Origin: CAG-390 sp045541375
Lineage (GTDB): Bacteria > Bacillota > Clostridia > Oscillospirales > CAG-272
Length of the DNA: 64,000 nt
Assembly: GCA_045541375.1 (NCBI GenBank)
Contig: JAZQJB010000087.1
Coordinates: forward strand, 8,446-72,445
Direction of reading: 5' to 3'
Shown here: positions 22,173 to 31,278 of the stretch, piece after piece
How the letters are laid out: each line of letters begins with the position of its first letter
Position numbering within the stretch: position 1 is the stretch's first letter
Position numbers and translations under genes: made by a program
Notes under the pieces: model-generated
Seen by the model: only the letters and a program-made list of their open reading frames with translations
The model's database searches: none
What the model was told of the DNA's origin: nothing

Positions 22173-23717
22173 ATGAATAACGTAGCAATAGAACTCCGCG
22201 GAATTACAAAGAGATTCGGAAGCGTTGTTGCAAACAGCAACGTAAATCTCACCGTTTGTAACGGCGAGATCCTTTCGCTACTCGGTGAAAACGGAAGCGG
22301 AAAAACGACCCTTATGAATATGATCTCGGGTATCTATCACCCTGACGAGGGTCAGATCATCATTGGCGGCGAGGCGGTATCCATCAACTCGCCTCACGAC
22401 GCATTCAATTACAAGATCGGTATGATCCATCAGCATTTCAAGCTGGTAGATCTTTTTACCGCAGCTGAAAATATCGTTCTCGGACTTGATGAAAAGGGCA
22501 AATTCGACATCAAATCGGTATCAAAAAAGGTTGCTGAGATCAGCTCGAAGTACGGCTTTGATATCGACCCTTCAAAGAAGATCTACGAAATGTCGGTATC
22601 CGAAAAGCAGACGGTCGAGATCATCAAGGTTCTTTACCGCGGTGCCGATATCCTCATCCTTGACGAGCCGACAGCAGTTCTTACCCCTCAGGAGACCCGC
22701 AAGCTTTTCGACATTCTTCGACGTATGCGTGCGGACGGAAAGGCAATAATAATAATTACTCATAAGCTTCACGAGGTTCTTGATCTTTCCGATAAGGTTG
22801 CTGTTCTCCGCCACGGAGAATATGTCGGCACTATCAATACCTCCGAGGCTGATGAAAACATCCTCACCGAAATGATGGTGGGCAAGAAGGTCGAGCTCAA
22901 CATCGAGCGCCCCGACCCCGTTGATCCCACCGACAGACTTGTCGTTGAGCATATCGACTGCAAGAACCGCGACGGCGTAAAGCTTCTTGACGACGTAAGC
23001 TTCACCGTTCGCTCGGGCGAGATCCTCGGCATCGCGGGTATCGCGGGAAGCGGCCAGCGTGAGCTTCTCGAGGCTATCGCAGGATTGCAAAAGCTTGATA
23101 GCGGTTCGATCCTTTACCATAACCCCAAAAACGGCAAGACCGAAGATCTGCGCGATAAGACCCCGCTTGAGATCCGCGAGCTCGGCGTTCGGCTTTCCTT
23201 CGTTCCCGAGGACAGACTCGGCATGGGTCTTGTCGGAAACATGAGCGTTGTTGACAATATGATGCTTCGTAGCTACCGCAGAGGTAAATCAGTCTTTGTT
23301 GACAAACACGGCCCCGAGGAGCTTGCGCAGAAGATCATCAAAGATCTTGAGGTCGCGACTCCCGACGCCGAGACCCCCGTCCGTCGTCTTTCGGGCGGTA
23401 ACGTTCAGAAGATCCTTCTCGGACGTGAGATCTCTTCGTCGCCCACGCTTCTTATGGCGGCGTACCCCGTTCGAGGACTTGATATAAATTCCTCGTACCT
23501 TATCTATGATTTGCTCAACGACCAGAAGCGCAAGGGCGTTGCCGTCATCTTCGTCGGCGAGGACCTTGACGTTCTACTTGATCTTTGCGACCGCATTATG
23601 GTAATCGGTAGCGGTAAGATCACGGGCATTCTTGACGGCAGAAGCGCCACCAAGAACGAGGTCGGTTACCTTATGACCAAGACAGACAGAGAGGAGGAGA
23701 GAAGCGATGCAGAATAA
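22173..23717 (+). CDS. Nucleoside ABC transporter ATP-binding protein (double ATPase)
   Basis: A 514-residue fusion of two ABC ATPase domains, as usual for the BMP-linked (NupA/YufO) and ribose-type importers. Domain 1 (about 5-235): Walker A GENGSGKTT, Q-loop MIHQHFKLVD, signature-like MSVSEKQTVE, Walker B ILILDEPTAVL. Domain 2 (about 250-500): degenerate Walker A GIAGSGQRE, signature LSGGNVQK and Walker B region LLMAAYPVRGLD. The partly degenerate second site is normal for the family. Its 3' end overlaps the next permease gene by 11 bases, indicating translational coupling. Confidence 0.95.
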   Translation: MNNVAIELRGITKRFGSVVANSNVNLTVCNGEILSLLGENGSGKTTLMNMISGIYHPDEGQIIIGGEAVSINSPHDAFNYKIGMIHQHFKLVDLFTAAENIVLGLDEKGKFDIKSVSKKVAEISSKYGFDIDPSKKIYEMSVSEKQTVEIIKVLYRGADILILDEPTAVLTPQETRKLFDILRRMRADGKAIIIITHKLHEVLDLSDKVAVLRHGEYVGTINTSEADENILTEMMVGKKVELNIERPDPVDPTDRLVVEHIDCKNRDGVKLLDDVSFTVRSGEILGIAGIAGSGQRELLEAIAGLQKLDSGSILYHNPKNGKTEDLRDKTPLEIRELGVRLSFVPEDRLGMGLVGNMSVVDNMMLRSYRRGKSVFVDKHGPEELAQKIIKDLEVATPDAETPVRRLSGGNVQKILLGREISSSPTLLMAAYPVRGLDINSSYLIYDLLNDQKRKGVAVIFVGEDLDVLLDLCDRIMVIGSGKITGILDGRSATKNEVGYLMTKTDREEERSDAE

Positions 23718-24819
23718 TCACAAGACTCATAAAGAACCGCTTGTGTATATCACCAAGCGCGGCGAGCTTCCAAAGCTCAAGCAGATGCTCATCAAGGCGA
23801 TCGTTATTCTCGTCGGCATCCTTTTCTGTGCGCTTGTAACCATCCTTATCACGGGCGAAAACCCCCTCAAGGTCTTCAGAGCAATGATCGTCGGCAGCTT
23901 CGGTACTCCCAGAAAGATCTGGAACCTGTTGCAGGCAACGGCGATCCTTCTCGGTATCTCTCTTGCCGTAACCCCCGCATTCAAAATGCGTTTCTGGAAT
24001 ACGGGCGCCGAGGGCCAGGTGCTTATCGGTATGCTTGCAAGCATCACCTGTATGATCTATATCGGCGACTCTCTTCCTTCGTGGCTTCTTATCCTTATTT
24101 CCTTTTTCGCCAGCCTTGTGGCAGGTGCTGTCTGGGCAGGCATTCCCGGATTCTTCAAGGCGATCTGGAATACCAATGAGACCCTCTTCACACTTATGAT
24201 GAACTACGTTGCGGCACAGCTCGTTTCGCTTCTCATTATGTATTGGGTACCCAGCGGATCGATGGTTCTCGGACTTGTCAACTCCGATGGGCAGAACGGT
24301 TGGTTCCCCTCGATATTCGGTCAGAAGTATCTGCTCAATATCCTCATAGTTGCGGTTCTGACAGTAGCGGTTTACATCTACCTTACAAAGAGTAAGCAAG
24401 GCTACGAGATCGCGGTCGTCGGCGAAAGCGAAAACACCGCAAGATACATTGGTATCAACGTAAAGAAGGTCATCATCCGCACAGTCCTCATTTCGGGCGC
24501 GCTCTGCGGCATTATGGGTTGGATCCTTGCTGCAGGTACCGACCACTCCATCACTTCCTCAGCAGTCGGAGGCAACGGCTTCACAGCGATCATGGTATCC
24601 TGGATGTCGAAATTCAATCCCATCACAATGATCTTTTCCTCGCTCCTCGTTTGCTTCCTGCAGAAGGGCGCGGGCGAGATCGCATCGAATCTCGGTCTTA
24701 ACTCGAGCGTTGGTGAAGTCCTGACCGGAATTATGATCCTCTTTATCATCAGCAGCGATTTCTTTGTAAATTATCAGATCCACTTCCGCAAGAATGAAAG
24801 AAAGGAGAAGGACGCATAA
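23707..24819 (+). CDS. Nucleoside ABC transporter permease 1
   Basis: A 370-residue permease of the BPD_transp_2 family (NupB/YufP-like). About nine hydrophobic helices, with the family EAA-like loop GINVKKVIIRTVLISGALCGIMG near 255-278 and the N-terminal motif RFWNTGAEGQVLIGM. It pairs with the permease that follows to form the pore. GGAGGAGAGAAGCG lies before its ATG inside the ATPase gene. Its stop overlaps the next ATG by one base (TAATG). Confidence 0.94.
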   Translation: MQNNHKTHKEPLVYITKRGELPKLKQMLIKAIVILVGILFCALVTILITGENPLKVFRAMIVGSFGTPRKIWNLLQATAILLGISLAVTPAFKMRFWNTGAEGQVLIGMLASITCMIYIGDSLPSWLLILISFFASLVAGAVWAGIPGFFKAIWNTNETLFTLMMNYVAAQLVSLLIMYWVPSGSMVLGLVNSDGQNGWFPSIFGQKYLLNILIVAVLTVAVYIYLTKSKQGYEIAVVGESENTARYIGINVKKVIIRTVLISGALCGIMGWILAAGTDHSITSSAVGGNGFTAIMVSWMSKFNPITMIFSSLLVCFLQKGAGEIASNLGLNSSVGEVLTGIMILFIISSDFFVNYQIHFRKNERKEKDA

Positions 24820-25811
24820 TGGGATTTTTTGCAAAAATAATGGCGTTTATCGCCGCAGCGATCATTCAGGGCACCCCTCTTCTTTTCGGAGCTACGGGTG
24901 AGATCATAACCGAGAAGAGCGGTAACCTCAACCTCGGTATTCCCGGTATAATGTATATAGGCGGTATCTCCGGAATCATCGGCGGATATCTTTACGAGCA
25001 CTTCTGCGCCGAGCCCGTTCCGATCCTTTGCGTTCTCATTTCTCTGCTTGCATCGGTCATTGGCTCAACGTTTATCGCTTTTATTTACAGCTTCCTCACC
25101 ATCACCCTCAAGGCAAATCAGAACGTCGTCGGTCTTGCGCTGACCACACTCGGTGTCGGTCTCGGTAACTTCTACGGCGGCTCGCTCCTCAAATTCTTCG
25201 GTGAAAGCGGCTCTATCTCGCTCTTTATCACGGGTAACGCTTATAAGACGAAGATCCCCTTCCTTTCCGATCATCTCGGAATCGTGGGCGAAACCTTCTT
25301 CTCATTCGGTTTCCTTGTATATCTCGCAATCATCATCGCAATTCTTTCGCAGTGGTTCATCAACCGCACACGCGTAGGCCTTAACCTCCGCGCGGTCGGT
25401 GAAAACCCCGCAACCGCAGATGCTGCGGGCATCAACGTTTCACTTTACAAGTACGTTGCCACATGCGTTGGCGGTGCTATCGCGGGACTTGGCGGACTTT
25501 ACTTCGTTATGGACTATACCACCGGCGCTTGGACCAACAATGGCTTTGGCGACCGCGGATGGCTTGCAATCGCAATCGTAATCTTCGCGCTGTGGAAGCC
25601 GAGAAGCGCGATCTTCTCGTCCTACATCTTCGGCGGACTTTATATCGCCAGCGTATTCATCTCGGGACTTTCGGGCAGCACCAAGGAGCTTATCAAGATG
25701 CTCCCCTATCTCGTAACCATCGCAGTTCTCGTCTTTACAAGCTCTCGTAAAAAGCGTGAGCACCAGCCTCCCGCAGCGCTCGGACAGTCTTATTTCAGAG
25801 AAGAAAGATAA
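24819..25811 (+). CDS. Nucleoside ABC transporter permease 2
   Basis: A 330-residue second BPD_transp_2 permease (NupC/YufQ-like). The motif TEKSGNLNLGIPGIMYIGG near 28-46 and the coupling loop AVGENPATADAAGINVSLYKYVA near 193-215 are typical. About eight to nine TM helices are present, ending at residue 308 before a charged tail. It overlaps the first permease gene by one base. A biotin ligase gene begins seven bases after its stop. Confidence 0.94.
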   Translation: MGFFAKIMAFIAAAIIQGTPLLFGATGEIITEKSGNLNLGIPGIMYIGGISGIIGGYLYEHFCAEPVPILCVLISLLASVIGSTFIAFIYSFLTITLKANQNVVGLALTTLGVGLGNFYGGSLLKFFGESGSISLFITGNAYKTKIPFLSDHLGIVGETFFSFGFLVYLAIIIAILSQWFINRTRVGLNLRAVGENPATADAAGINVSLYKYVATCVGGAIAGLGGLYFVMDYTTGAWTNNGFGDRGWLAIAIVIFALWKPRSAIFSSYIFGGLYIASVFISGLSGSTKELIKMLPYLVTIAVLVFTSSRKKREHQPPAALGQSYFREER

Positions 25812-25818
25812 ATTCTAA

Positions 25819-26541
25819 ATGGAAATATTCAGATTTGAAACAATAGACTCGACCTTCGTTGAAGCGGGCAGACGTATGCGCGAGCTTTCCGACGGCGCGT
25901 ATCTGTTTACCTCACGGGAACAGACCGCAGGCAGAGGGCAAGGAACTCATACCTTCTATTCTCCAAGAGATAACGGTATTTATGCTACGCTCCTTCTGGT
26001 AGGCGATTACGCCGACGTATGTATGCCTGCATTCTCATCCAAGCTCGGACCATTTGCAACGGTAACGATTACAAATGCCGTTCTTGATGCCTGCTCGGAT
26101 TTCGATCAGCGACTCGGAATCAAGTGGCAAAACGACCTTCTTCTTGACGGAAAGAAGTATGGCGGTGTTATTACCGCAGTAACGGTAAAGGAAGGCAAGC
26201 TCACAACGATCAGGATCGGTTTCGGGATCAACACGGGATATGCCGATATGCCCGACGAGCTTCGCGGCAGAGTGACCACTCTCGGACTTGACCCTGAGGA
26301 TACCGAAAAGCTGATGATCGAGATCGCTGACAGGCTTTGCAACCACCTTCCCGAAGCCAAGCAAGAGGAGCTTTACAACGAATACGTTAAGTATTGCACC
26401 ACCCCGGGCAGAAATATCATGCTACCCGACGGCAGATGCGCCACGGCTATAAGCATTGCCTCTGATTTCTCGCTCATCTATTCCGTCGAGGGCAAACGCC
26501 CCGAATTCACAAACACAACCGCGGGACTTATAATCCTATGA
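25819..26541 (+). CDS. Biotin--protein ligase, catalytic domain only
   Basis: A 240-residue ligase that activates biotin as biotinyl-AMP and attaches it to carboxylase carriers. The class II-like catalytic core is recognisable: TAGRGQGTHTFYSP replaces the usual GRGRRGR biotinyl-AMP loop, KWQNDLLLDGKKYGG holds the catalytic lysine, and GFGINTGYADMP is the following conserved segment. A small C-terminal domain follows. It lacks the N-terminal DNA-binding domain of BirA, so it cannot act as a repressor. The altered GRG loop makes a relaxed or different specificity possible. It lies seven bases after the last permease gene and appears to be the last gene of the riboswitch-controlled operon. Confidence 0.82.
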   Translation: MEIFRFETIDSTFVEAGRRMRELSDGAYLFTSREQTAGRGQGTHTFYSPRDNGIYATLLLVGDYADVCMPAFSSKLGPFATVTITNAVLDACSDFDQRLGIKWQNDLLLDGKKYGGVITAVTVKEGKLTTIRIGFGINTGYADMPDELRGRVTTLGLDPEDTEKLMIEIADRLCNHLPEAKQEELYNEYVKYCTTPGRNIMLPDGRCATAISIASDFSLIYSVEGKRPEFTNTTAGLIIL

Positions 26542-26544
26542 TAT

Positions 26545-26570
26545 AAAAGGGAGCTTTCGGGCTCCCTTTT
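26545..26570 (+). terminator. Intrinsic terminator of the nucleoside/biotin-ligase operon
   Basis: A 10-bp stem (26545-26554 with 26561-26570, loop TTTCGG) ending in TTTT, four bases after the ligase stop. Confidence 0.85.
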
Positions 26571-26590
26571 CACATTGAATGGAATTAATT

Positions 26591-26610
26591 CATATTATGT
26601 AGTATAACTC
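26591..26610 (+). promoter_or_regulatory. Possible sporulation-sigma -10 ahead of dpaA
   Basis: CATATTAT at 26591-26598 resembles the CATA-type -10 of sigma-E/sigma-K promoters, 33 bases before the dpaA start; no vegetative -35 is evident. dpaAB is mother-cell controlled in known spore formers. Weak call by eye. Confidence 0.3.
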
Positions 26611-26630
26611 TTATGATTGAGGACCTTAAT

Positions 26631-27530
26631 ATGGATAAAAATATAAAACTTGCACTACTCGGCGGCGATGCAAGGCAATGCTATCTTGCAAGAGAACTCG
26701 CCGCGCGCGGCTTTGAAACTGCCGTTTGGGGGCTCGGCAAAGAGTTTGATATCGACAAAGCCGTCAAATGCCGCGACGCCCGCAGCGCGATAGATTCAGC
26801 CTCCGCAGTCATTTTGCCCTTGCCCGCATCGCTTGACGGAATGACCGTTAATTGCAGCGACCCCGACTCCGACAAGCTCAAGCTTCTTACATTACTCGAT
26901 TACATTGACGTACCAATCTTTGGCGGCAGACTCGGCGAGAGCTTCCGCCTTTCGGCATCCGCAAGAAAAAAGCACGTCATCGATTATTTTGAATCTGAAA
27001 CGTTGCAGATAAAAAACGCCACCCCGACAGCAGAGGGAGCGATATATCTCGCAATGCAGAATATGAAGAAGACTCTTTTCGGCAGCCGCGTTGCTGTTGT
27101 GGGATATGGCAGAATCGGCAGAATGCTCTCCTGCCTTCTCGCAAAAATGGGCGCATCGGTTACGGTAGCCGCCCGAAATCTTCGCCAGCTTGCCGAGGCT
27201 TCTTCATTCGGAAACGATACAGTTCGCATTTCGTCATCCTACGCGCTCGGCGGTCTCGGACCTCTTTGTGAAGAAGGGGCTTTTGATGTAATATTCAATA
27301 CCGTACCTGCCAGACTTTTCGATAAGGAAGTGATCGAGATGCTACCGAAAGATGTGTTGCTCATTGACCTCGCCTCCGTTCCCGGAGGAGTGGATTTTGC
27401 TGCATCCAAAGAGCGCGGAATAAATGCAATTTGGGCACTCTCGTTACCGGGAAAATACGCACCCGAAAGCGCGGGCAAGATCATTGCCGACACGCTCGAT
27501 GAACTCTTTGAAAGCGAGGGAATCGTATGA
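26631..27530 (+). CDS. dpaA: Dipicolinate synthase subunit A
   Basis: A 299-residue NAD(P)-binding subunit of dipicolinate synthase, which oxidises dihydrodipicolinate to the spore-core chelator dipicolinic acid. The N-terminal domain starts LALLGGDARQCYLARELA; the central Rossmann domain has GSRVAVVGYGRIGRML (about 147-162), and the C-terminal part has LIDLASVPGGVDF and ALSLPGKYAPESAG, all family hallmarks. The ATG at 26631 is chosen for GAGG eight bases upstream; one at 26613 is possible. It overlaps dpaB by four bases (ATGA). Confidence 0.95.
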   Translation: MDKNIKLALLGGDARQCYLARELAARGFETAVWGLGKEFDIDKAVKCRDARSAIDSASAVILPLPASLDGMTVNCSDPDSDKLKLLTLLDYIDVPIFGGRLGESFRLSASARKKHVIDYFESETLQIKNATPTAEGAIYLAMQNMKKTLFGSRVAVVGYGRIGRMLSCLLAKMGASVTVAARNLRQLAEASSFGNDTVRISSSYALGGLGPLCEEGAFDVIFNTVPARLFDKEVIEMLPKDVLLIDLASVPGGVDFAASKERGINAIWALSLPGKYAPESAGKIIADTLDELFESEGIV

Positions 27531-28093
27531 AAATAGGTTTTTCTTTTTGCGGTTCCTTCTGCACCTTCGCGCCCGCCATCGAACAGCTTAAACGCCTTTC
27601 TGATTCGGGGCACGATATAGTTCCCATAATGAGCTTCAACGCATCTTCGATCGACACAAGATTCGGCAAAGCAAGAGAGCATATCGAAAGAATTGAAGCG
27701 CTTTGCGGAAGAAAAGTCATAAAGACCATCGAGGACGCCGAACCGCTCGGACCCAAGGAAAAACTTGATATGCTCATCATCTGCCCCTGCACGGGCAACA
27801 CGCTTGCAAAGCTCGCTCTCGGAGTTACAGATACGCCCGTCACAATGGCAGCCAAAGCGCACCTTCGCGGCGACCGACCGCTGCTGATCGCTCTTGCGAC
27901 AAACGACGGACTTTCCGCAAATCTCTCCAATCTGAATGCTATGCAAAAGCGGAAGAGTGTGTATTTCGTGCCTCTGCGGCAAGACGACCCCGAGATGAAA
28001 CCGCATTCCCTGGTTTGTGATTTTTCAAAGCTCGGAGAAGCATTTTATGCCGCCATCCGTCGCGAGCAGCTTCGCCCGCTGTTTCTTAATTGA
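27527..28093 (+). CDS. dpaB: Dipicolinate synthase subunit B
   Basis: A 188-residue flavoprotein-like subunit (SpoVFB). The sequence opens IGFSFCGSFCTFAPAIEQL and contains LIICPCTGNTLAKLALGVTDTPVTMAAKAHLR, the flavin-binding motif of the family. Acts with DpaA in the mother cell to make DPA that is exported into the forespore. Overlap with dpaA implies coupled translation. Its presence is direct evidence that the organism has a sporulation programme. Confidence 0.95.
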   Translation: MKIGFSFCGSFCTFAPAIEQLKRLSDSGHDIVPIMSFNASSIDTRFGKAREHIERIEALCGRKVIKTIEDAEPLGPKEKLDMLIICPCTGNTLAKLALGVTDTPVTMAAKAHLRGDRPLLIALATNDGLSANLSNLNAMQKRKSVYFVPLRQDDPEMKPHSLVCDFSKLGEAFYAAIRREQLRPLFLN

Positions 28094-28097
28094 TCCC

Positions 28098-28125
28098 ATC
28101 CTTCCCCTCGGGGAAGGATTTTTTA
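28098..28125 (+). terminator. Intrinsic terminator after dpaB
   Basis: ATCCTTCCCC pairs with GGGGAAGGAT (28098-28107 with 28110-28119), followed by TTTTTATATT. Confidence 0.85.
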
Positions 28126-28134
28126 TATTATCTA

Positions 28135-28163
28135 TTGAATTTTATTTCTCTTTGTGGTATAAT
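28135..28163 (+). promoter_or_regulatory. Sigma-A promoter of metY-metA
   Basis: TTGAAT (28135-28140), 17-base spacer, TATAAT (28158-28163). The leader before the ATG at 28215 is only about 45 bases, too short for a SAM or T-box riboswitch. Confidence 0.7.
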
Positions 28164-28214
28164 TACTATGAATTATTATTGTTTGCGCACAAAATGCGCG
28201 AAAGTGAGGAAAAA

Positions 28215-29498
28215 ATGTCTGATTTCAAGATCGAAACAAAATGTATTCAGTCGGGTTACAATCCCGGAAACGGAGAACCCCGCGTTCTTCCCATATACCA
28301 GAGCACTACTTATAAGTATTGCTCCTCCGAAGAGGTAGGTGACCTCTTTGACCTCAAGGCAGACGGCCACATGTATTCCCGCATCTCCAACCCCACGGTT
28401 GCAGAGGTAGAGAAGAAGATCACAGACCTCGAGGGCGGCACAGGTGCCATTCTCACCTCGTCGGGTATGTCCGCGATCCTTCTTGCGGTTCTCAATATCA
28501 CAAAGGCGGGACAGAACATCGTTTCTCTCTCCGCAATCTACGGCGGAACCGTCAATCTTTTTGCCGTAACCCTTAAGCGCTTCGGCATCGAGGTTCGCTT
28601 TGCAACTTCTGCAATGAGCGACGAGGAGATTGAATCCCTTATCGATGAAAACACCCGTATGCTCTTTGGCGAGACTATTGCAAATCCCGCGCTCGACGTA
28701 CTTGACTTCGACCGCTTTGCCGCGCTCGCTCATAAGAACGGCATTCCCTTCGTCGTCGATAACACCTTCCCGACCCCCATCCTTTGCCGTCCCTTTGAGC
28801 ACGGATGTGACATCATCGTTCACTCCACCACCAAGTATATGGACGGCCACGCTACCGTTGTCGGCGGTTGCGTAGTTGACGGTGGTAAGTTCGATTGGTC
28901 CGCAAACCCCGAAAAGTGGCCCGAGCTCAACGATCCCGATCCCTCCTACCACGGAGTTGCATACGTCAAGCAGTTCGGCAATGACGTCGCATACATAACC
29001 AAGGCGCGCGTTCAGCTCGTCCGCGATATGGGTATCCCCATGACCGCAATGAGCGCATTCCTTCTCAACCTCGGACTCGAAACCCTCCATCTCCGTATGG
29101 AAAGACATTGCTCGAACGCTCTTGCTGTGTCGAAGTATCTCTCCGCGCACGAGAAGGTCGAAAGCGTTTCCTATCCCGGACTCGAGGGCGATCCTCAGTA
29201 TGAGCTCGCACAGAAGTATCTTCCCGATGGTTGCGCAGGCGTTATCTCCTTCGTAATCAAGGGCGGCAGAGATGCAGCAGTTAAGTTTATGGATTCGCTC
29301 AAGCTCGCCGCAATCGTCGTTCACGTTGCAGACTCCCGCACAAGCGTGCTCAATCCCGCATCCACCACTCACCGCCAGCTCACCGACGAACAGCTCGTTG
29401 CCGCAGGTATTCCCGCAGGTCTTGTCAGACTTTCCGTCGGCACGGAGCATATCGACGACATCATCGCCGATATCGAGCAGGCGCTTAAAAACGCTTAA
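28215..29498 (+). CDS. metY: O-acetylhomoserine sulfhydrylase
   Basis: A 427-residue PLP enzyme of the Cys/Met metabolism family, making homocysteine from O-acetylhomoserine and sulfide in the cytosol. Seen: YSRISNPTVAEVEKKI, the Gly-rich PLP phosphate loop SGMSAILLAVLN, the aspartate segment VDNTFPTPILCRPFEHGCDIIVHSTTKYMDGH with the Schiff-base lysine in STTKY, and SVGTEHIDDIIADIEQAL at the C-terminus. Length fits MetY (about 425) better than MetB/MetC (about 380-390). An earlier in-frame start exists; the ATG at 28215 has GAGG before it. It is followed 14 bases later by metA, a matching pathway step. Confidence 0.93.
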   Translation: MSDFKIETKCIQSGYNPGNGEPRVLPIYQSTTYKYCSSEEVGDLFDLKADGHMYSRISNPTVAEVEKKITDLEGGTGAILTSSGMSAILLAVLNITKAGQNIVSLSAIYGGTVNLFAVTLKRFGIEVRFATSAMSDEEIESLIDENTRMLFGETIANPALDVLDFDRFAALAHKNGIPFVVDNTFPTPILCRPFEHGCDIIVHSTTKYMDGHATVVGGCVVDGGKFDWSANPEKWPELNDPDPSYHGVAYVKQFGNDVAYITKARVQLVRDMGIPMTAMSAFLLNLGLETLHLRMERHCSNALAVSKYLSAHEKVESVSYPGLEGDPQYELAQKYLPDGCAGVISFVIKGGRDAAVKFMDSLKLAAIVVHVADSRTSVLNPASTTHRQLTDEQLVAAGIPAGLVRLSVGTEHIDDIIADIEQALKNA

Positions 29499-29512
29499 TC
29501 AAGGAGGCTCAA

Positions 29513-30430
29513 ATGCCTATTAAGATACCCAATCTTCTCCCCGCGACTCAGACTCTGCTTGACGAAAACAACTTCGTTATGACAGAGACCCGCGCGATCA
29601 CGCAGGACATCAGACCTCTGCATATCCTCATGCTCAACCTGATGCCGCAGAAGATCACCACGGAAACGCAGATCGCGCGCCTGATCGGCAATACACCGCT
29701 TCAGGTCGAGCTCGAGTTGCTCCAGACCGCAACCCACAAGGCGACCCACACGTCCGCCGAGCATATGCTCGCGTTCTACAAGACCTTTGACGAGGTCAAA
29801 CACAAAAAATACGACGGAATGATCATCACCGGCGCACCCGTCGAGCAGATACCCTTCGAAGAAGTTACCTATTGGGATGAACTCTGTGAGATCATGGAGT
29901 GGTCGAAAACAAACGTCACGTCCACCTTCCACATCTGTTGGGGCGCGCAGGCGGGGCTTGATTACCATTACGGAATCAAGAAATATCCGCTTGACTCAAA
30001 GCTTTTCGGCGTTTTTGAGCATACCGTAGACCGCCGTTCCTCGATGCTTTTCAGAGGCTTTGACGATAAGTTCTTCGTTCCTCATTCGCGCCACACCACC
30101 GTGCGCCTTGAGGACGTTGAGGCTTGCCCCGAGCTGAAGATCCTTTCAACCTCTCCCGTCGCGGGACTTTATGCCTGCGCAACAGACCGAGGCAGACAGA
30201 TATTCATCACGGGACATTCCGAATATGACGCCGGAACGCTTAGAGCGGAATATCTCCGCGATAAAAACGCGGGCCTCCCCATCGAGATCCCCGTCAACTA
30301 TTTCCCGAATGACGATGATACCCAGGAGCCCATCGTAACTTGGAGAAGTTGCGCAAATCTGCTTTATTCCAATTGGCTCAACTATTTCGTATATCAGACC
30401 ACACCTTACGACAGAGAACAGATTAATTGA
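29513..30430 (+). CDS. metA: Homoserine O-acetyltransferase (MetA family)
   Basis: A 305-residue glutamine-amidotransferase-like acyltransferase of the MetA family. Catalytic Cys lies in FHICWGAQAG (about 142); His and Glu lie in GHSEYD (about 235-237). The specificity-determining position after GAPV is Glu (GAPVEQIPFEE). Published work on Bacillus MetA links Glu here with acetyl-CoA use, while E. coli has Gly and uses succinyl-CoA. The product would then be O-acetylhomoserine, the substrate of the adjacent metY. AAGGAGG precedes the ATG. A DUF975 gene follows 11 bases later. Confidence 0.94.
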   Translation: MPIKIPNLLPATQTLLDENNFVMTETRAITQDIRPLHILMLNLMPQKITTETQIARLIGNTPLQVELELLQTATHKATHTSAEHMLAFYKTFDEVKHKKYDGMIITGAPVEQIPFEEVTYWDELCEIMEWSKTNVTSTFHICWGAQAGLDYHYGIKKYPLDSKLFGVFEHTVDRRSSMLFRGFDDKFFVPHSRHTTVRLEDVEACPELKILSTSPVAGLYACATDRGRQIFITGHSEYDAGTLRAEYLRDKNAGLPIEIPVNYFPNDDDTQEPIVTWRSCANLLYSNWLNYFVYQTTPYDREQIN

Positions 30431-30441
30431 GGAGTTAAGTT

Positions 30442-31248
30442 ATGAAACTTGCATCCGATTTCAGACAGTCCGCTCGCGATGCCCTCAAGGGTAAATGGGG
30501 ACTTGCCGTTGTAACGGGCATTGTCGCAAGCATTCTCGGTGCATCAACACACGGCGGAGGCGGAGTCAGTTTTGACTTTTCCGGATTTAACAATTCCGAT
30601 GTCGAAACCGAAATCAATATCCCGTCTGATTTTAATTTTGAGGAATTTCCCTCGCTCGAGGAGTTCTTCCCGAGTGTTGAACCTGCTTTTTGGGCAATCT
30701 TTGGCACAATATTTGCCGTGGGTCTGGCAATGGGTCTTCTTTTGGGAGTTGCTTTCTTCATCCTCGGAAGCATCGTATCTCCCGGATATGCAAAATTCAA
30801 TCTCAATCTGATCGACGGCGAAACTGCCGAGGTCAACGATCTTTTCAAGTATTTCAAAAATTGGAGCAATATGGTTCTTGCGAATCTTCTTCGCTCGCTT
30901 TACATATTCCTTTGGAGCCTTTTGTGCTTTATCCCCGGAATTATAGCTTCTTATACCTATGCCATGGTGCCGTACATTATGGCAGAGAATCCCGAACTCA
31001 CCCCAAAGGAAGCCTGCGAGAGATCAAAGCAGCTCATGGACGGAAACAGACTGCGTCTTTTCTGCCTGACTTTCAGCTTCATCGGCTGGTCGTTCCTTTG
31101 CGCTTTGACTTGCGGAATCGGATATATTGTTCTTACCCCTTATATCGAAGCAGCCGTTGCCGATTTCTACCGTGAGATATCGGATACCCGTCCCGTTCCC
31201 GAACCCGACGAAAGTATCCCCGTTTACATCCCCGAATCACATATTTAA
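30442..31248 (+). CDS. DUF975 family membrane protein
   Basis: A 268-residue integral membrane protein. The N-terminus SDFRQSARDALKGKWGLAV is the DUF975 signature, followed by a TM, a soluble acidic stretch (about 38-75), and four further TM segments to about residue 245. GEAAEV-type loops and KEACERSKQLMDGNR before the fifth helix are also family features. Function unknown. GAGGAG precedes the ATG, and it appears cotranscribed with metYA, probably by chance. Confidence 0.85.
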   Translation: MKLASDFRQSARDALKGKWGLAVVTGIVASILGASTHGGGGVSFDFSGFNNSDVETEINIPSDFNFEEFPSLEEFFPSVEPAFWAIFGTIFAVGLAMGLLLGVAFFILGSIVSPGYAKFNLNLIDGETAEVNDLFKYFKNWSNMVLANLLRSLYIFLWSLLCFIPGIIASYTYAMVPYIMAENPELTPKEACERSKQLMDGNRLRLFCLTFSFIGWSFLCALTCGIGYIVLTPYIEAAVADFYREISDTRPVPEPDESIPVYIPESHI

Positions 31249-31250
31249 TC

Positions 31251-31278
31251 AAAAAACTCGCCGAAAGGCGAGTTTTTT
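31251..31278. terminator. Bidirectional terminator
   Basis: A perfect 12-bp stem AAAAAACTCGCC/GGCGAGTTTTTT (31251-31262 with 31267-31278) with a GAAA tetraloop between convergent genes; A- and T-tracts on either side make it work in both directions. Confidence 0.9.
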
